This document shows positions 1-9,588 of a stretch of 64,000 nucleotides of DNA, piece after piece. This stretch comes from Zhengella mangrovi. Lineage in GTDB: Bacteria > Pseudomonadota > Alphaproteobacteria > Rhizobiales > Rhizobiaceae. The notes below the pieces were generated by a model. That model was not told the DNA's origin. It did not search any database and was given only the letters and a program-made list of their open reading frames with translations. The stretch lies in the NCBI RefSeq assembly GCF_002727065.1, contig NZ_PDVP01000002.1:1-64000 (forward strand). Reading direction: 5' to 3'. The translations under genes were made by a program, and so were the position numbers. The stretch's first letter is position 1. Each line of letters starts with the position of its first letter.

Positions 1-236
1 GCGCCATGGGTCGCCCAGCGGGTGTGGCCGATGCCGATGTGGCCGGCCAGCGGCTCGCCCTGCAGGCGCTGCTCCAGGTTGACCAGCTTGCCCTGCGCGC
101 GCCGGCGCGCCAGCGCACCGTTCTCCAGCGTCGCGATGCCGGCCGAATCATAGCCGCGGTACTCCAGCCGCTTCAGCGCATCCACCAGGAGGGGCGCCAC
201 ACTCTGCCTGCCCACGATGCCGACGATTCCGCACAT
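1..236 (-). CDS. glmS: Glutamine--fructose-6-phosphate aminotransferase, N-terminal part (cut by window edge)
   Basis: Cytoplasmic enzyme that makes glucosamine-6-phosphate from fructose-6-phosphate and glutamine, the entry step to UDP-GlcNAc for peptidoglycan and lipid A. Only the first 78 codons are in the window. They start MCGIVGIVG, so Cys2 becomes the N-terminal nucleophile of the class II glutamine amidotransferase domain. YRGYDSAG (residues 26-33) and HTRWATHG (71-78) are family signatures. An AGAGGA Shine-Dalgarno lies about 9 bases before the ATG. The gene lies 192 bp downstream of glmU on the same strand, the usual glmU-glmS pairing, so UDP-GlcNAc synthesis is encoded together. The isomerase domains lie outside the window. 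Confidence 0.95.
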   Translation of the reverse strand, partial: MCGIVGIVGRQSVAPLLVDALKRLEYRGYDSAGIATLENGALARRRAQGKLVNLEQRLQGEPLAGHIGIGHTRWATHG

Positions 237-258
237 GCGTTCCAGTATCCTCTCGCTG

Positions 259-276
259 GCGGGACCCGCGTCCCGC
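259..276 (-). promoter_or_regulatory. Short hairpin in the glmS leader
   Basis: GCGGGAC and GTCCCGC form a perfect 7-bp stem around a 4-base loop, 23 bases upstream of the glmS start and just ahead of its Shine-Dalgarno. There is no U-run, so it is not an obvious terminator. It could influence glmS translation or stability, but it does not resemble a glmS ribozyme. Whether it functions is an inference. Confidence 0.3.
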
Positions 277-428
277 ACCTCTTTTCCGCTGGATAACAGG
301 AGGCCGCGGCTCTCCCGAAATCAACTTGCATGTCGCGATGTTTCAACACGCCTAAACACCAAAGAGCAAGTCAAACCGGCGTAATCATGGCCGAAAACAA
401 TGCCAAACAACACCAACGCCAGAAAAAA

Positions 429-1793
429 CTACTCGCCCTTGCTTGCCCTGGCTTTCTGCGCGGCAAGATCCTCGCGCAGCCTTGCGCCGAGACCCGGCTT
501 GTTGACCTGCCGCGAGCGGCCGAAGGCGACCGCATCTTCCGGCACGGAATCGGTGATGACCGAGCCGGATGCCACGTAGGCATTGGCCCCGATGGAAACG
601 GGGGCCACGAGAGCCGAGTTCGAGCCGATGAAGGCGCCGGCGCCAATGCGCGTCACGTGCTTGTTGTAGCCGTCGTAATTGCAGGTGATCGTGCCGGCGC
701 CGATGTTGGCTTCCGCACCGATCTCGGCGTCACCGATATAGGTCAGGTGATTGACCTTGGCGCCGGGTTCGATCACCGCCTTCTTGATCTCGCAGAAATT
801 GCCGACCTTCGAGCCGGCCTTCAGGTCGGCGCCGGGACGCAGCCGGGCGAAGGGACCGACCGATGCGCCGGCCTCGATCCGCGTTCCCTCCAGGTGGCAG
901 AAGGCATGGATGGCGGCGGGTCCGGCAACCCGGACCCCCGGGCCAAAAACCACGTTCGGTTCGACGACCGTCTCGGCGGCGATGTCCGTGTCCCAGGAAA
1001 AGAAGACGGTTTCGGGCGCATGCAGGGTGACACCGTCGAGCATGGCCTGGCGGCGGCGGCGGCGCTGCCAGATGCCCTCGGCCTCGGCCAGTTCGACACG
1101 GTTGTTGATGCCGAGCACCGATTCGTAGGAAACCTCCGTGGCAACGGCCTTCAGGCCGCGGCTGCGCGCGATCTCGACGATGTCGGTGAGATAATACTCG
1201 CCCTTGGAATTGTCGTTGCCGACGGCGTCCAGCAGCGACAGAGCGTGGGCGCCGGCGATGGCCATCAGCCCGCCATTGCAGAAATCGATGGCGCGCTCTG
1301 CCTCGGTTGCATCCTTGTGCTCGCGGATCGCGACCAGTTCGCCATCCTCGACCAGCAGCCGGCCGTAGCCGGTCGGATCCGCGGTGCGGAATCCCATGAC
1401 GACGACATCGGCGCCGTTGGCCAGGCGATCGCGGGCGACCGCGAGATCCTGCGGATCGATCAGCGGCGTATCGCCGAACATCACCAGAACGTCGTCGTGA
1501 CCCTTTTCCAGCGCCGCCCGGGCTGCCAGCACGGCATGGGCTGTGCCGAGCCGTTCGGCCTGGACGAAGGTCTCGGCATTCGGCGCGAAGGGCGCCACGG
1601 CCTGTCGCACCTTGTCGGCATCGCGGCCGACCACCAGGGCGACGTCACCGGCGCCCGATGCCGCGGCAGCGCGCACGACATGGGCGGCCATGGCCAGCCC
1701 GGCAATCTCGTGCAGCACCTTGGACCGGCTGCTCTTCATGCGGGTTCCCTCGCCAGCGGCCAGAATGACCGAAAGGCAACTGCGATTGCTCAT
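429..1793 (-). CDS. glmU: Bifunctional GlmU: GlcN-1-P acetyltransferase / GlcNAc-1-P uridyltransferase
   Basis: Makes UDP-GlcNAc in two steps, acetylating glucosamine-1-phosphate and then coupling it to UTP. The 454-residue length is normal for the family. The N-terminal nucleotidyltransferase domain has [11 protein letters not shown] at residues 11-21 with Lys25. The C-terminal third is a left-handed beta-helix of hexapeptide repeats with the NYDGYNKH region used for acetyl-CoA and sugar binding. The ATG lies in a divergent intergenic region shared with a DMT transporter, and glmS follows downstream. Family membership and function are secure from sequence alone. Confidence 0.97.
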   Translation of the reverse strand: MSNRSCLSVILAAGEGTRMKSSRSKVLHEIAGLAMAAHVVRAAAASGAGDVALVVGRDADKVRQAVAPFAPNAETFVQAERLGTAHAVLAARAALEKGHDDVLVMFGDTPLIDPQDLAVARDRLANGADVVVMGFRTADPTGYGRLLVEDGELVAIREHKDATEAERAIDFCNGGLMAIAGAHALSLLDAVGNDNSKGEYYLTDIVEIARSRGLKAVATEVSYESVLGINNRVELAEAEGIWQRRRRRQAMLDGVTLHAPETVFFSWDTDIAAETVVEPNVVFGPGVRVAGPAAIHAFCHLEGTRIEAGASVGPFARLRPGADLKAGSKVGNFCEIKKAVIEPGAKVNHLTYIGDAEIGAEANIGAGTITCNYDGYNKHVTRIGAGAFIGSNSALVAPVSIGANAYVASGSVITDSVPEDAVAFGRSRQVNKPGLGARLREDLAAQKARASKGE

Positions 1794-1832
1794 GTCTCAT
1801 CCTCTGTCGGGTGCAGGGCTATTTGGATACGA

Positions 1833-1848
1833 TCCCGTTGCAACGGGA
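1833..1848. promoter_or_regulatory. Perfect 16-bp palindrome between glmU and the DMT transporter
   Basis: TCCCGTTGCAACGGGA is a perfect inverted repeat without spacer, 40 bases upstream of the glmU ATG and about 138 bases upstream of the divergent transporter start. Such a compact dyad in a divergent promoter region resembles a homodimeric repressor operator. No regulator gene is adjacent, so which protein binds it, if any, is unknown. Confidence 0.4.
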
Positions 1849-1985
1849 CGTCTAGCATGGTTTTAAGTCACGTCCAGCCGTTCGGGGCGGACTCGTGCAG
1901 GCAAATCGGCCGCGGGTCAACACCGCCGACGGCGAAAGCATGATCGCGGCTGCCGCCTGGCGGCCGGCCTCAGGAAAGTCTGACC

Positions 1986-2936
1986 TTGGAAGCCCCCTCA
2001 CCCCTACGTACGGCCACCGCCTTCGCGGTCATGACCGTCACACCGCTGTTCTTCTCCTCGAACCTGATCTTCGGGCGCGGGGTCGTCGGCGAGGTCGCGC
2101 CGTTCACGCTGGCCTTCCTGCGCTGGCTGTTCGTGGCCATGGCCCTTGTCCCGGTGCTCGTCGTCCAGCGCGGCCAGGTGATGCGGATGGTCCGGACGCA
2201 CTCGCCGGTCCTGCTGGTGGAGGGTTTTCTCGGCATGTGGATCTGCGGCGCGATCGTCTACGTCGCGCTGACGATGACGACGGCGACGAACGGCACGCTG
2301 ATCTACACGACGTCGCCGGTGATGATCATCATCCTGGAGGCGCTCTTCTTCAAGCGGCCGATCGGCTGGCGCGAAGCGCTCGGCAGCCTGATCGCCTTTG
2401 CCGGGGTAGCCGTCATCGTGCTCAAAGGCGACGTGGAGACGCTGGCGAGCCTCACCTTCAATCCCGGAGACCTGCTGTTCATCCTGGCGGCGCTGGCCTG
2501 GGCGATCTACTCGGTGCTGATGCGCCGCGACGAGTTCAAGACCGTCGGCAACATCGCCTCGCTGGGCCTCGTTGCCGGTTTCGGTGCGGCCTGCCTCGCC
2601 CCCTTCGCGCTGGCGGAGTTTCTTTCCGGCGCCGCCATGCCGGTCACGGTCAAGGCATGGAGCAGCCTGGCGGGCATCGTGTTCTGCGCCTCGCTGATCG
2701 CCTTCGGGGGGTTCCAGTTCGGCGTGCGGGTGCTCGGCCCCTCGGTCGCCGCCGTGTTCATGTACCTGCTGCCGCCCTACGGCGTGACGCTGGCGGTGCT
2801 CGTGCTCGGGGAGACGTTCCACGCCTACCATGCCGCCGGCATCGTGATGGTCATGGGCGGCATCATCCTGGCGACGTTTCCGGTCGCACGGTTCCGGAGC
2901 GCGCTGACACGCAAGCGCCGTCCGCAGGCCGCCTGA
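1986..2936 (+). CDS. DMT-superfamily (EamA) transporter
   Basis: Inner-membrane drug/metabolite exporter of 316 residues. It shows about ten hydrophobic segments in two EamA halves, the usual architecture of RhaT/YdcZ-like carriers. The substrate cannot be told from sequence. I chose the TTG start at 1986 because AGGAAA sits 8 bases upstream; an in-frame ATG 15 codons later would cut into the first membrane segment. The gene is transcribed away from glmU and converges on ccdA, with only 3 bases between the two stop codons. The C-terminus is short and basic (RKRRPQ), expected in the cytoplasm. Confidence 0.88.
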   Translation: MEAPSPLRTATAFAVMTVTPLFFSSNLIFGRGVVGEVAPFTLAFLRWLFVAMALVPVLVVQRGQVMRMVRTHSPVLLVEGFLGMWICGAIVYVALTMTTATNGTLIYTTSPVMIIILEALFFKRPIGWREALGSLIAFAGVAVIVLKGDVETLASLTFNPGDLLFILAALAWAIYSVLMRRDEFKTVGNIASLGLVAGFGAACLAPFALAEFLSGAAMPVTVKAWSSLAGIVFCASLIAFGGFQFGVRVLGPSVAAVFMYLLPPYGVTLAVLVLGETFHAYHAAGIVMVMGGIILATFPVARFRSALTRKRRPQAA

Positions 2937-2939
2937 CGT

Positions 2940-3674
2940 TCAGCCGATCTGCTGGAGAACGGGGAAGTGCTCCAGCAGCCAGAAGCTCATGGCCTGCATG
3001 CCGCCGGATATGAACAGCACCCCGGCAGCAACCAACAATGCGCCCATGGCCTTTTCGACCTTGCCGAGGTGAACCCGGAAGCGTGACAGGAAACGCATGA
3101 AAGCGCCGGAAAAGAAGGCGGCGAGCAGGAAGGGAATGCCGAGGCCGGCAGAGTAGACGGCGAGCATGGCCGCGCCCTCGCCGGCCGTGTCGCGGGAGCC
3201 GGCAAGCGTCAGGATCGATCCAAGGACCGGGCCGATGCAGGGGGTCCAGCCGAAGGCAAAGGCCAGTCCCATCACGTAGGCGGCGAGCATGCTCGCCGGC
3301 TTGCCCTCGGCCTGGAAGCGGGCCTCGCGCGACAGGAACGGGATGCGGATAAGGCCAAGGAAATTCAGGCCCATGACAATGATGACCAGGCCGGCCGCGA
3401 TCGCCAGCGGCTCCTGCCAGAGACGCAGCAGGCGGCCAATGGCATAAGCCGAGGCACCGAGCGCGACGAAGACGGTGGAAAAGCCTGCCACGAAAGCGAG
3501 GGAAGCGAGGACCAGCAGCGTGCGCGGGCGGGCGGTGACAGTGTTTTCCTGCCGGAAATCGTCCACGGACACGCCCGCCATGTAGCACAGGTAGGGCGGG
3601 ACGAGCGGCAGGACGCAGGGCGACAGAAACGACAGCGCCCCCGCACCAAGCGCACTCAGGTATCCGTAGTCCAT
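2940..3674 (-). CDS. ccdA: Cytochrome c biogenesis protein CcdA (thiol-disulfide transmembrane carrier)
   Basis: Inner-membrane carrier that moves reducing equivalents from cytoplasmic thioredoxin to periplasmic thiol-disulfide proteins, chiefly for cytochrome c maturation. It has 244 residues and about six membrane segments. The two expected redox cysteines are visible in SPCVLPL (Cys20) and WTPCIGP (Cys146), which lie in the matching first and fourth helices of the family. There is no extra thioredoxin or DsbD domain, so this is the short CcdA form. It converges with the DMT transporter and lies upstream of no obvious partner gene on its own strand. Confidence 0.93.
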   Translation of the reverse strand: MDYGYLSALGAGALSFLSPCVLPLVPPYLCYMAGVSVDDFRQENTVTARPRTLLVLASLAFVAGFSTVFVALGASAYAIGRLLRLWQEPLAIAAGLVIIVMGLNFLGLIRIPFLSREARFQAEGKPASMLAAYVMGLAFAFGWTPCIGPVLGSILTLAGSRDTAGEGAAMLAVYSAGLGIPFLLAAFFSGAFMRFLSRFRVHLGKVEKAMGALLVAAGVLFISGGMQAMSFWLLEHFPVLQQIG

Positions 3675-3750
3675 TTGGCAAGGTCCCGTCTGTTGGCAAC
3701 GACGCCTCTATAACGCCGTGACCCATCACGCGCCAATGACCAATGCGCGA

Positions 3751-3788
3751 GACAAAATGAAACAGGCGGCCGGTTGTCCGGCCGCCTG
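3751..3788 (-). terminator. Rho-independent terminator of secG
   Basis: An 11-bp perfect stem CAGGCGGCCGG/CCGGCCGCCTG with a 4-base loop lies 23 bases past the secG stop. On the minus strand it is followed by the U-rich stretch TTTCATTTTGTC. It should end the tpiA-secG transcript and insulate it from ccdA. Confidence 0.82.
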
Positions 3789-3810
3789 CCCCGAAGGTCT
3801 GCGACGCGGC

Positions 3811-4254
3811 TTACTGGCCGGTCGGCACCTGCGATTCCGTCGCCGGCTCGGCCGGCGGTTGGGCCTGACCGGCCGAATCGGCAGCCGGCGGCTGCGCACC
3901 GGAGGCCTGGTCGCCCGTTGCGGCCGGCTGGTCGGTCTTGGCACCACCCAGCTGGTCGAGAATGCCGTTGCCGGAGCCCGGCTGGGTCTGCTCGTTCTGC
4001 TGCGGCACCCGATCGAGGATGTCGGTCGGCCGCTCGCCGTAGCGCGCGATCAGCGACAGGCCGAGCGAGGTGACGAAAAAGGCCGCGGCGAGGATGGCGG
4101 TGGTGCGTGTCAGGGCATTGGCCGCACCGCGCGCGGTCATGAAGCCCGAGCCGCCGCCGATGCCAAGGCCACCGCCTTCGGACCGCTGCAGCAGCACCAC
4201 GCCGACAAGCGCCAGCACGATGATGAGATGAATGACGATGAGAACGGTTTCCAT
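3811..4254 (-). CDS. secG: Preprotein translocase subunit SecG
   Basis: Small inner-membrane subunit of the SecYEG protein-export channel. It has two hydrophobic segments (about residues 3-20 and 52-70) separated by the family's glycine-rich loop, here LQRSEGGGLGIGGGSG. The N-terminal 80 residues match the family. The remaining roughly 65 residues form a Gln/Pro/Ala-rich low-complexity tail, as in many alphaproteobacterial SecG proteins. It lies 159 bp downstream of tpiA on the same strand, a conserved neighbourhood in this class, and ends at a strong terminator. pyrG, often next to it in relatives, is not here. Confidence 0.92.
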   Translation of the reverse strand: METVLIVIHLIIVLALVGVVLLQRSEGGGLGIGGGSGFMTARGAANALTRTTAILAAAFFVTSLGLSLIARYGERPTDILDRVPQQNEQTQPGSGNGILDQLGGAKTDQPAATGDQASGAQPPAADSAGQAQPPAEPATESQVPTGQ

Positions 4255-4413
4255 CGGAAATTTCCGGCCCGTTGAAGCGCGGGCACATTATGGTTGCGCT
4301 GTAAGGTTCGCGGCTCAATACACGGGATCGTTCCGCAATGAAAGCCCCCGGGGACATGCCCGGGCGGGCCCGCACCGCATATCGGTCGGGCGGGCCGCTT
4401 TTGCAAGACGCTG

Positions 4414-5178
4414 CTACATCTTGCAATAGGCGTCGGCGATGCCGAGGAAATCAGACGCCTTCAGGCTGGCGCCACCGACGAGTGCCCCGTCGACATTGGC
4501 CACGCCGAGCAGTTCGCGGGCGTTGCCCGGCTTCACCGAGCCGCCGTAGAGGATGCGCATGCGGCGCGCACCCTCGCCCAGCCTGTCGATCAGGCGCTCG
4601 CGGATGTGCGCGTGGGCGTCCTCGACATCCTGCACGGTCGGCGTCAGCCCGGTTCCGATCGCCCAGACGGGTTCGTAGGCGATCACCGTGTTCTCCGGCG
4701 TGGCACCATCGGGAACGGAGCCCGTCACCTGGCGGGTGAGCACGTCCAGCGTCTGGCCCGACTGGCGCTCGGCCTCCGTCTCGCCGATGCAGATGATCGC
4801 GGTCAGCCCGGCCCGCCAGGCAGCAAGCGCCTTGGCCTCGACCAGCATGTCGCTCTCGCCGTGATCGGTGCGGCGTTCCGAATGCCCCACGATCACGAAG
4901 CTGCCGCCGGCATCCTTGATCATCTCGGCGGAAATGTCGCCGGTGTGCGCGCCGGAAGGTCTGGCATGGCAATCCTCGCCGCCCGCCCGGACGGACGTGG
5001 AGGAGAGGATGGCGGCTGCCCGCGACAGCAGCGTTGCAGGTACACACAGAAGGCCGTCGCATTCGGCCGACAGGACGGAATCGAATCCGCCGCCGATCGC
5101 GGTGATTTCCGTCAGGTCACTGCCGGTTCCGTTCATTTTCCAGTTGCCCGCCACGAGCGGCTTAATCCCCGGGGTCAT
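4414..5178 (-). CDS. tpiA: Triosephosphate isomerase
   Basis: Glycolytic and gluconeogenic enzyme interconverting dihydroxyacetone phosphate and glyceraldehyde-3-phosphate. The (beta/alpha)8 barrel motifs are all present: VAGNWKMNG with catalytic Lys14, VGHSERR with the catalytic His, [10 protein letters not shown] with the catalytic Glu, and the phosphate loop [10 protein letters not shown] placed the start at the ATG at 5178 (254 residues) because GAGGAGG lies 11 bases upstream; a TTG three codons earlier is too close to that site. The gene is divergent from the ppiD-like gene and upstream of secG. Confidence 0.95.
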   Translation of the reverse strand: MTPGIKPLVAGNWKMNGTGSDLTEITAIGGGFDSVLSAECDGLLCVPATLLSRAAAILSSTSVRAGGEDCHARPSGAHTGDISAEMIKDAGGSFVIVGHSERRTDHGESDMLVEAKALAAWRAGLTAIICIGETEAERQSGQTLDVLTRQVTGSVPDGATPENTVIAYEPVWAIGTGLTPTVQDVEDAHAHIRERLIDRLGEGARRMRILYGGSVKPGNARELLGVANVDGALVGGASLKASDFLGIADAYCKM

Positions 5179-5327
5179 GATCTGCAATTCCTCCTCGTCT
5201 GCCCGCGCGCATGGCCTGTTTTCCGCCGTCGCGCCGCATTCGCCCTATACACCGCCCTTGATCAGGGCTATCTGCCTCACCTAAAACCAACGCGCGCGAA
5301 CCGCAACCAAGGAAAACGGACTAGTCC

Positions 5328-7217
5328 ATGCTTGACTCCCTTCGCAACGCCGCCGGCACCTGGGTCGCCAAGGCCCTGCTCGTCCTCCTCGTGCTGAGTT
5401 TCGCGGTTTGGGGCATCTCCGGCCAGGTCACCAGCGGGTTCCAGAGCAATTCCGTGCTCCAGGCCGGCGATACATCGGTGTCGATCACCGAGTACCGCCT
5501 GGCCTATGACCGCGAGCTGCGCATCCTGTCGCAGCGCTTCGGTCAGCGGATCACGCGCGAGCAGGCCCAGGCGCTGGGTCTCGACCAGCAGGTCCTGTCG
5601 CAGCTGGTTGCCGGCGCCGTTCTCGACGAACAGGCCCGCACGATGAACCTCGGCCTTTCCAAGGACCGCCTCGCGGTGCTTACCGCCGACGACCCCGCGT
5701 TCAAGGGGCCGGACGGACGCTTCGACCGCCGCGCCTTCGATTACGTGCTGCGCGAAGTCGGCATGCGTCCGGAAGACTACCTACGCAACCGGCAGCAGGT
5801 GGCGGTGCGCCAGCAGATCGTCGAAGCCGTTTCCGACGGGCTGCAGATCCCGGACACCTACCTGAAAGCGGCCGCGCTCTACCGCGGCGAGGATAGGACG
5901 ATCGAGTTCATCAAGCTTCCGGGCACCCTGGTCGATCCCATCGAGCAGCCGGACGACGCGACGCTGAAGGCCTATTTCGAGGAACACAAGGCCGACTGGC
6001 GCGCGCCGGAGTACCGCAAGCTCGGCTATGTCGTGCTCGATCCGCAGGCCATCGCGGATCCGGCCGCCATCTCCGACGAACAGGTCAAGGCCGATTACGA
6101 GAAGCGCAAGGCGAGCTACACCCAGGCGGAGAAGCGGAGCGTCGACCAGCTCGTCTTCAAGACACGCGAGGAGGCCGAGGCCGCGCGCAAGCGCATCACC
6201 GGCGGCGCGACCTTCGACGAGGTCGTCACCTCGGAGGGCAAGAAGCCGGAAGACACCAATCTCGGCACGGTGGAGCGCTCCGCGATTCCCGACGCCAAGA
6301 TCGCCGATGCCGCCTTCTCGCTGAGCGAGAACCAGGTCTCCGACGTGGTTGACGGCGCTTTCGGCCCGGTCCTCCTTCGCGTCACCAAGATTATCCCGTC
6401 CAAGACCCGCCCGCTCGACGAGGTCGCCGACGAGATCCGCAAGGAACTGGCAGTGGTCGAGGCGGATCGCGTCATCCTCGATGTTCACGACTCCTACGAG
6501 GATGCCCGCGCCGGCGGCGCGACGATGGCGGAAGCGGCTGCCAAGCTGAAGCTGCCGATGAAGACGGTCGAGGCCATCGACCGGACCGGGCACGACCCGC
6601 AGGACAAGGCGGTGACGGGCCTGCCGGAGCAGGCCGAACTGCTCAAGGCCGCGTTCGACGCCGAGCCGGGCGCGGAAAATCCGCCCATCAACCACGGACG
6701 GACAGGCTTCCTCTGGTACGAGGTCGAGGGCGTCACTCCTGCCCGCGACCGGACGCTGGACGAAGTGCATGACAAGGTCGTCGAGGCATGGACCACGGCG
6801 GAGCGCCAGGACCGCCTGTCGAAGAAGGCTGCCGAACTGGAAAAGCGCCTTGCCGACGGCGCGAGCCTGGACGACCTGGCAACCGAACTGAACCTCGAGA
6901 AAACGGTCAAGCGCGGCCTCAAGCGCGGTGCCGACGATGCCGACATCGGCAAGGCCGGTGTCGCGGCCGCGTTCTCCGTCACCCAGGGTAAGAGCGGTCT
7001 CGTACCCGGACCGTCCGGCAACAGCCAGGTGCTGTTCCGGGTCACGGAAGTCTTCGAACCGGCCGGCGCCAGTGCCGAATCGATTTCGCCGGACGAGCGC
7101 AAGCAGCTGACCAGCACGTTCTCCGATGACCTGCTGGAACAGCTCGTGGCCATGCTGCGCGACAAGTACGCGGTCACCGTCGACAAGAACGCCCTCGGGC
7201 GGGCCATGTCGTTCTGA
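5328..7217 (+). CDS. PpiD-like membrane-anchored periplasmic peptidyl-prolyl isomerase/chaperone (SurA N-terminal)
   Basis: Protein of 629 residues with one N-terminal membrane anchor (about residues 13-32), a SurA-type N-terminal chaperone region, a central parvulin-like domain (about 255-365, with the SEGKKPED and [10 protein letters not shown] stretches) and a long C-terminal chaperone lobe. PpiD-type proteins sit beside SecYEG and help newly exported proteins fold, including outer-membrane proteins. It is the first gene of the plus-strand run into trpD, a conserved order in Rhizobiales, and sits opposite tpiA-secG. Whether the parvulin domain retains isomerase activity cannot be judged; many PpiD domains are inactive. 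Confidence 0.9.
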   Translation: MLDSLRNAAGTWVAKALLVLLVLSFAVWGISGQVTSGFQSNSVLQAGDTSVSITEYRLAYDRELRILSQRFGQRITREQAQALGLDQQVLSQLVAGAVLDEQARTMNLGLSKDRLAVLTADDPAFKGPDGRFDRRAFDYVLREVGMRPEDYLRNRQQVAVRQQIVEAVSDGLQIPDTYLKAAALYRGEDRTIEFIKLPGTLVDPIEQPDDATLKAYFEEHKADWRAPEYRKLGYVVLDPQAIADPAAISDEQVKADYEKRKASYTQAEKRSVDQLVFKTREEAEAARKRITGGATFDEVVTSEGKKPEDTNLGTVERSAIPDAKIADAAFSLSENQVSDVVDGAFGPVLLRVTKIIPSKTRPLDEVADEIRKELAVVEADRVILDVHDSYEDARAGGATMAEAAAKLKLPMKTVEAIDRTGHDPQDKAVTGLPEQAELLKAAFDAEPGAENPPINHGRTGFLWYEVEGVTPARDRTLDEVHDKVVEAWTTAERQDRLSKKAAELEKRLADGASLDDLATELNLEKTVKRGLKRGADDADIGKAGVAAAFSVTQGKSGLVPGPSGNSQVLFRVTEVFEPAGASAESISPDERKQLTSTFSDDLLEQLVAMLRDKYAVTVDKNALGRAMSF

Positions 7218-7257
7218 TGACGGCCATCACCGGGAACACGACACGCCGGAGGGGGCG

Positions 7258-8280
7258 ATGAGCGAACTGAAGAGCGCAATTGCCAAGGTGGCCGACGGAA
7301 CGCCGCTGAGCACGGAAGAAGCGAAGCAGGCCTTCGATACCATGATGTCGGGCAATGCCACGCCGAGCCAGATCGGCGGTTTCCTGATGGCTCTGCGGGT
7401 GCGCGGCGAGACCGTCGGCGAAATCACCGGCGCGGTCTCGACCATGCGCGAGAAGATGCTGAGGGTCGATGCGCCCGCCGATGCCATCGACATCGTCGGC
7501 ACAGGCGGCGACGCGTCGGGCACCTACAATGTCTCCACCTGCGCGGCGTTCATCGTTGCCGGCTGCGGCGTGCCCGTCGCCAAGCACGGCAACCGTGCCC
7601 TGTCGTCGAAATCCGGCGCCGCCGACGCGCTCGGCGCACTTGGCATCAACCTGGAACTCAAGCCGGCCGGGATCGCACGTTGCATCCGCGAAGCCGGCCT
7701 CGGGTTCATGTTCGCGCCGGCACACCACTCGGCCATGCGTTTCGTCGGTCCGACCCGCGTCGAGCTTGGCACGCGGACGATCTTCAACCTGCTGGGACCG
7801 CTGTCGAACCCCGCGAGCGTGACGCGCCAGCTGGTCGGGGTCTATTCGCCGCAGTGGCTGGAACCGCTCGCCCACGTGCTGCGCGATCTCGGCTCGAAGC
7901 GGGTGTGGCTGGTCCACGGCGATGGCCTGGACGAGATGACCACGACGGGCACGACCGAGGTCGTGGAACTGAACGACGGGGCAATCCGCCGCTTCGAGGT
8001 GACGCCGGAAGACGCGGGATTGCCGCGCGCCAGCCTGGCGGAACTGAAGGGCGGCGACGGTACCCACAATGCCCGGGCGCTCCGCGCCGTGCTCCAGGGC
8101 GAGAAGAATGCCTATCGCGACATCTCGCTGCTCAATGCCGGCGCGTCGCTGGTCGTCGCCGGCAAGGCATCCGACATTCCCGAAGGCGTCGCCATGGCCG
8201 CCGCATCGATCGACGAGGGGCATGCCTTCCAGGCACTCGAGCGGCTGATCGCCGTCTCCAACAGCGGCAGGGACACCTGA
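7258..8280 (+). CDS. trpD: Anthranilate phosphoribosyltransferase
   Basis: Second step of tryptophan synthesis: transfers phosphoribose from PRPP to anthranilate. The 340 residues are typical. The PRPP-binding GTGGD motif (about residue 81), the following NVST segment and [12 protein letters not shown] are visible. The ATG at 7258 follows GGAGG and gives the standard MSELKSAI start. It lies 40 bp after the chaperone gene and 3 bp before trpC, so they are probably co-transcribed. trpE/trpG are not in the window; in relatives a trpE(G) fusion often lies elsewhere. Confidence 0.96.
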   Translation: MSELKSAIAKVADGTPLSTEEAKQAFDTMMSGNATPSQIGGFLMALRVRGETVGEITGAVSTMREKMLRVDAPADAIDIVGTGGDASGTYNVSTCAAFIVAGCGVPVAKHGNRALSSKSGAADALGALGINLELKPAGIARCIREAGLGFMFAPAHHSAMRFVGPTRVELGTRTIFNLLGPLSNPASVTRQLVGVYSPQWLEPLAHVLRDLGSKRVWLVHGDGLDEMTTTGTTEVVELNDGAIRRFEVTPEDAGLPRASLAELKGGDGTHNARALRAVLQGEKNAYRDISLLNAGASLVVAGKASDIPEGVAMAAASIDEGHAFQALERLIAVSNSGRDT

Positions 8281-8283
8281 TCC

Positions 8284-9099
8284 ATGGCCGATATCCTGCG
8301 AAAGATCGAAGCCTACAAGCGCGAGGAAATCGCCGCTGCCAAGGCTGCGCTGCCGCTGGCCGACGTGGTGGCCCGTGCGCGGGACGCCGAGCCGCCGCGC
8401 GGGTTCCTGAAGGCGTTGCAGGCACGCAAGGCGGACGGCCGCTTCGGGCTGATCGCCGAGATCAAGAAGGCCAGCCCGTCCAAGGGCCTGATCCGCGCCG
8501 ATTTCGATCCGCCGGCGCTGGCACGGGCCTACGAGGCCGGCGGCGCTGCCTGCCTGTCGGTGCTGACAGACCGGCCGAGTTTCCAGGGGGCGCCGGAGTT
8601 CCTGACGGCGGCCCGGGTTGCCTGCGCCCTGCCGGCACTGCGCAAGGATTTCATGTTCGAGCCCTACCAGGTCTGGGAAGCGCGGTCATGGGGCGCCGAC
8701 TGCATCCTGATCATCATGGCCAGCCTGTCTGACGACGAGGCCCGGATGCTCGAGGACGCCGCCTTCGAGGCGGGCATGGATGCGCTCATCGAGGTTCACG
8801 ACGAGACGGAAATGGAACGTGCGCTTGGCCTTTCCTCGCGGCTGCTCGGCGTCAACAACCGCAACCTGCGCACCTTCGAGGTGAGCCTGGAGACGACGGA
8901 ACGGCTTGCCGGCATGGTTTCGGGCGATCACCTGCTGGTCGGCGAGAGCGGGATCTTCACCCATGACGACTGCACGCGCCTTGCGGCGTGCGGCGTCTCC
9001 ACCTTCCTGGTCGGCGAAAGCCTGATGCGCCAGGCGGACGTGACCGAGGCCACGCGCACGCTGCTGCAGGGCCGGCCGGCGGAGCGGGCGACGGCCTGA
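8284..9099 (+). CDS. trpC: Indole-3-glycerol phosphate synthase
   Basis: Closes the indole ring in tryptophan synthesis, from carboxyphenylaminodeoxyribulose phosphate to indole-3-glycerol phosphate. It has 271 residues in a single-domain (beta/alpha)8 barrel, not fused to TrpF. Signatures: [11 protein letters not shown] with the catalytic lysines, [10 protein letters not shown], and the phosphate-binding GESGI. It starts 3 bases after the trpD stop and runs almost directly into moaC. Confidence 0.96.
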   Translation: MADILRKIEAYKREEIAAAKAALPLADVVARARDAEPPRGFLKALQARKADGRFGLIAEIKKASPSKGLIRADFDPPALARAYEAGGAACLSVLTDRPSFQGAPEFLTAARVACALPALRKDFMFEPYQVWEARSWGADCILIIMASLSDDEARMLEDAAFEAGMDALIEVHDETEMERALGLSSRLLGVNNRNLRTFEVSLETTERLAGMVSGDHLLVGESGIFTHDDCTRLAACGVSTFLVGESLMRQADVTEATRTLLQGRPAERATA

Positions 9100-9101
9100 C
9101 C

Positions 9102-9584
9102 ATGGCGGACCGACTGACGCATATCGCCGAAACAGGCGAAGCCCACATGGTCGATGTCGGCGACAAGGCCACCACCAGCCGAACCGCAATCGCCGAGGGC
9201 GCCGTGGTGATGCAGCCAGCGACGCTGGCGGCGATCCTTGCCGGCAACGCCAAGAAAGGCGACGTGATCGCCACCGCGCGGATCGCCGGCATCATGGCGG
9301 CAAAGAAGACGCACGAACTGGTTCCGCTCTGCCATCCGCTGCTGCTGACCAAGGTCACGGTCGACATCGAGCCGGACGAGAGCCTTCCGGGCCTTCGCGT
9401 CCGGGCCCTTGCCCGCGTGACCGGCCAGACCGGTGTGGAAATGGAAGCGCTGACCGCCGCCTCCGTCACCTGCCTGACGATCTACGACATGGCCAAGGCC
9501 ATCGATCGCGGCATGGTCCTGACCGGCATCCGCCTGCTGGAAAAGGAAGGCGGCAAATCCGGCCACTGGCGCGCGGAGGACTGA
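9102..9584 (+). CDS. moaC: Cyclic pyranopterin monophosphate synthase MoaC
   Basis: Together with MoaA converts GTP to cyclic pyranopterin monophosphate, the first intermediate of molybdenum cofactor. It has 160 residues. LVPLCHPL and the segment [11 protein letters not shown] contain the conserved active-site residues of the family. The ATG lies 2 bases after the trpC stop. moaA is not present here; the trpC-moaC-moeA linkage is a known alphaproteobacterial arrangement. Confidence 0.96.
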   Translation: MADRLTHIAETGEAHMVDVGDKATTSRTAIAEGAVVMQPATLAAILAGNAKKGDVIATARIAGIMAAKKTHELVPLCHPLLLTKVTVDIEPDESLPGLRVRALARVTGQTGVEMEALTAASVTCLTIYDMAKAIDRGMVLTGIRLLEKEGGKSGHWRAED

Positions 9585-9588
9585 AGCA

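Noticed and set aside
237-428. glmS ribozyme/riboswitch in the glmS leader
   Set aside because: The leader has only a short 7-bp hairpin; the conserved core of the glmS ribozyme, known mainly from Firmicutes, is not visible.
330-1943. 537-residue open frame on the plus strand opposite glmU
   Set aside because: It is an antisense shadow of a secure gene in GC-rich DNA; its composition is Arg/Gly/Asp-heavy and lacks any family motif.
4341-4370. Terminator after tpiA
   Set aside because: The CCCGGG blocks can pair, but the stem is short and self-complementary in several ways, so I could not choose a structure.
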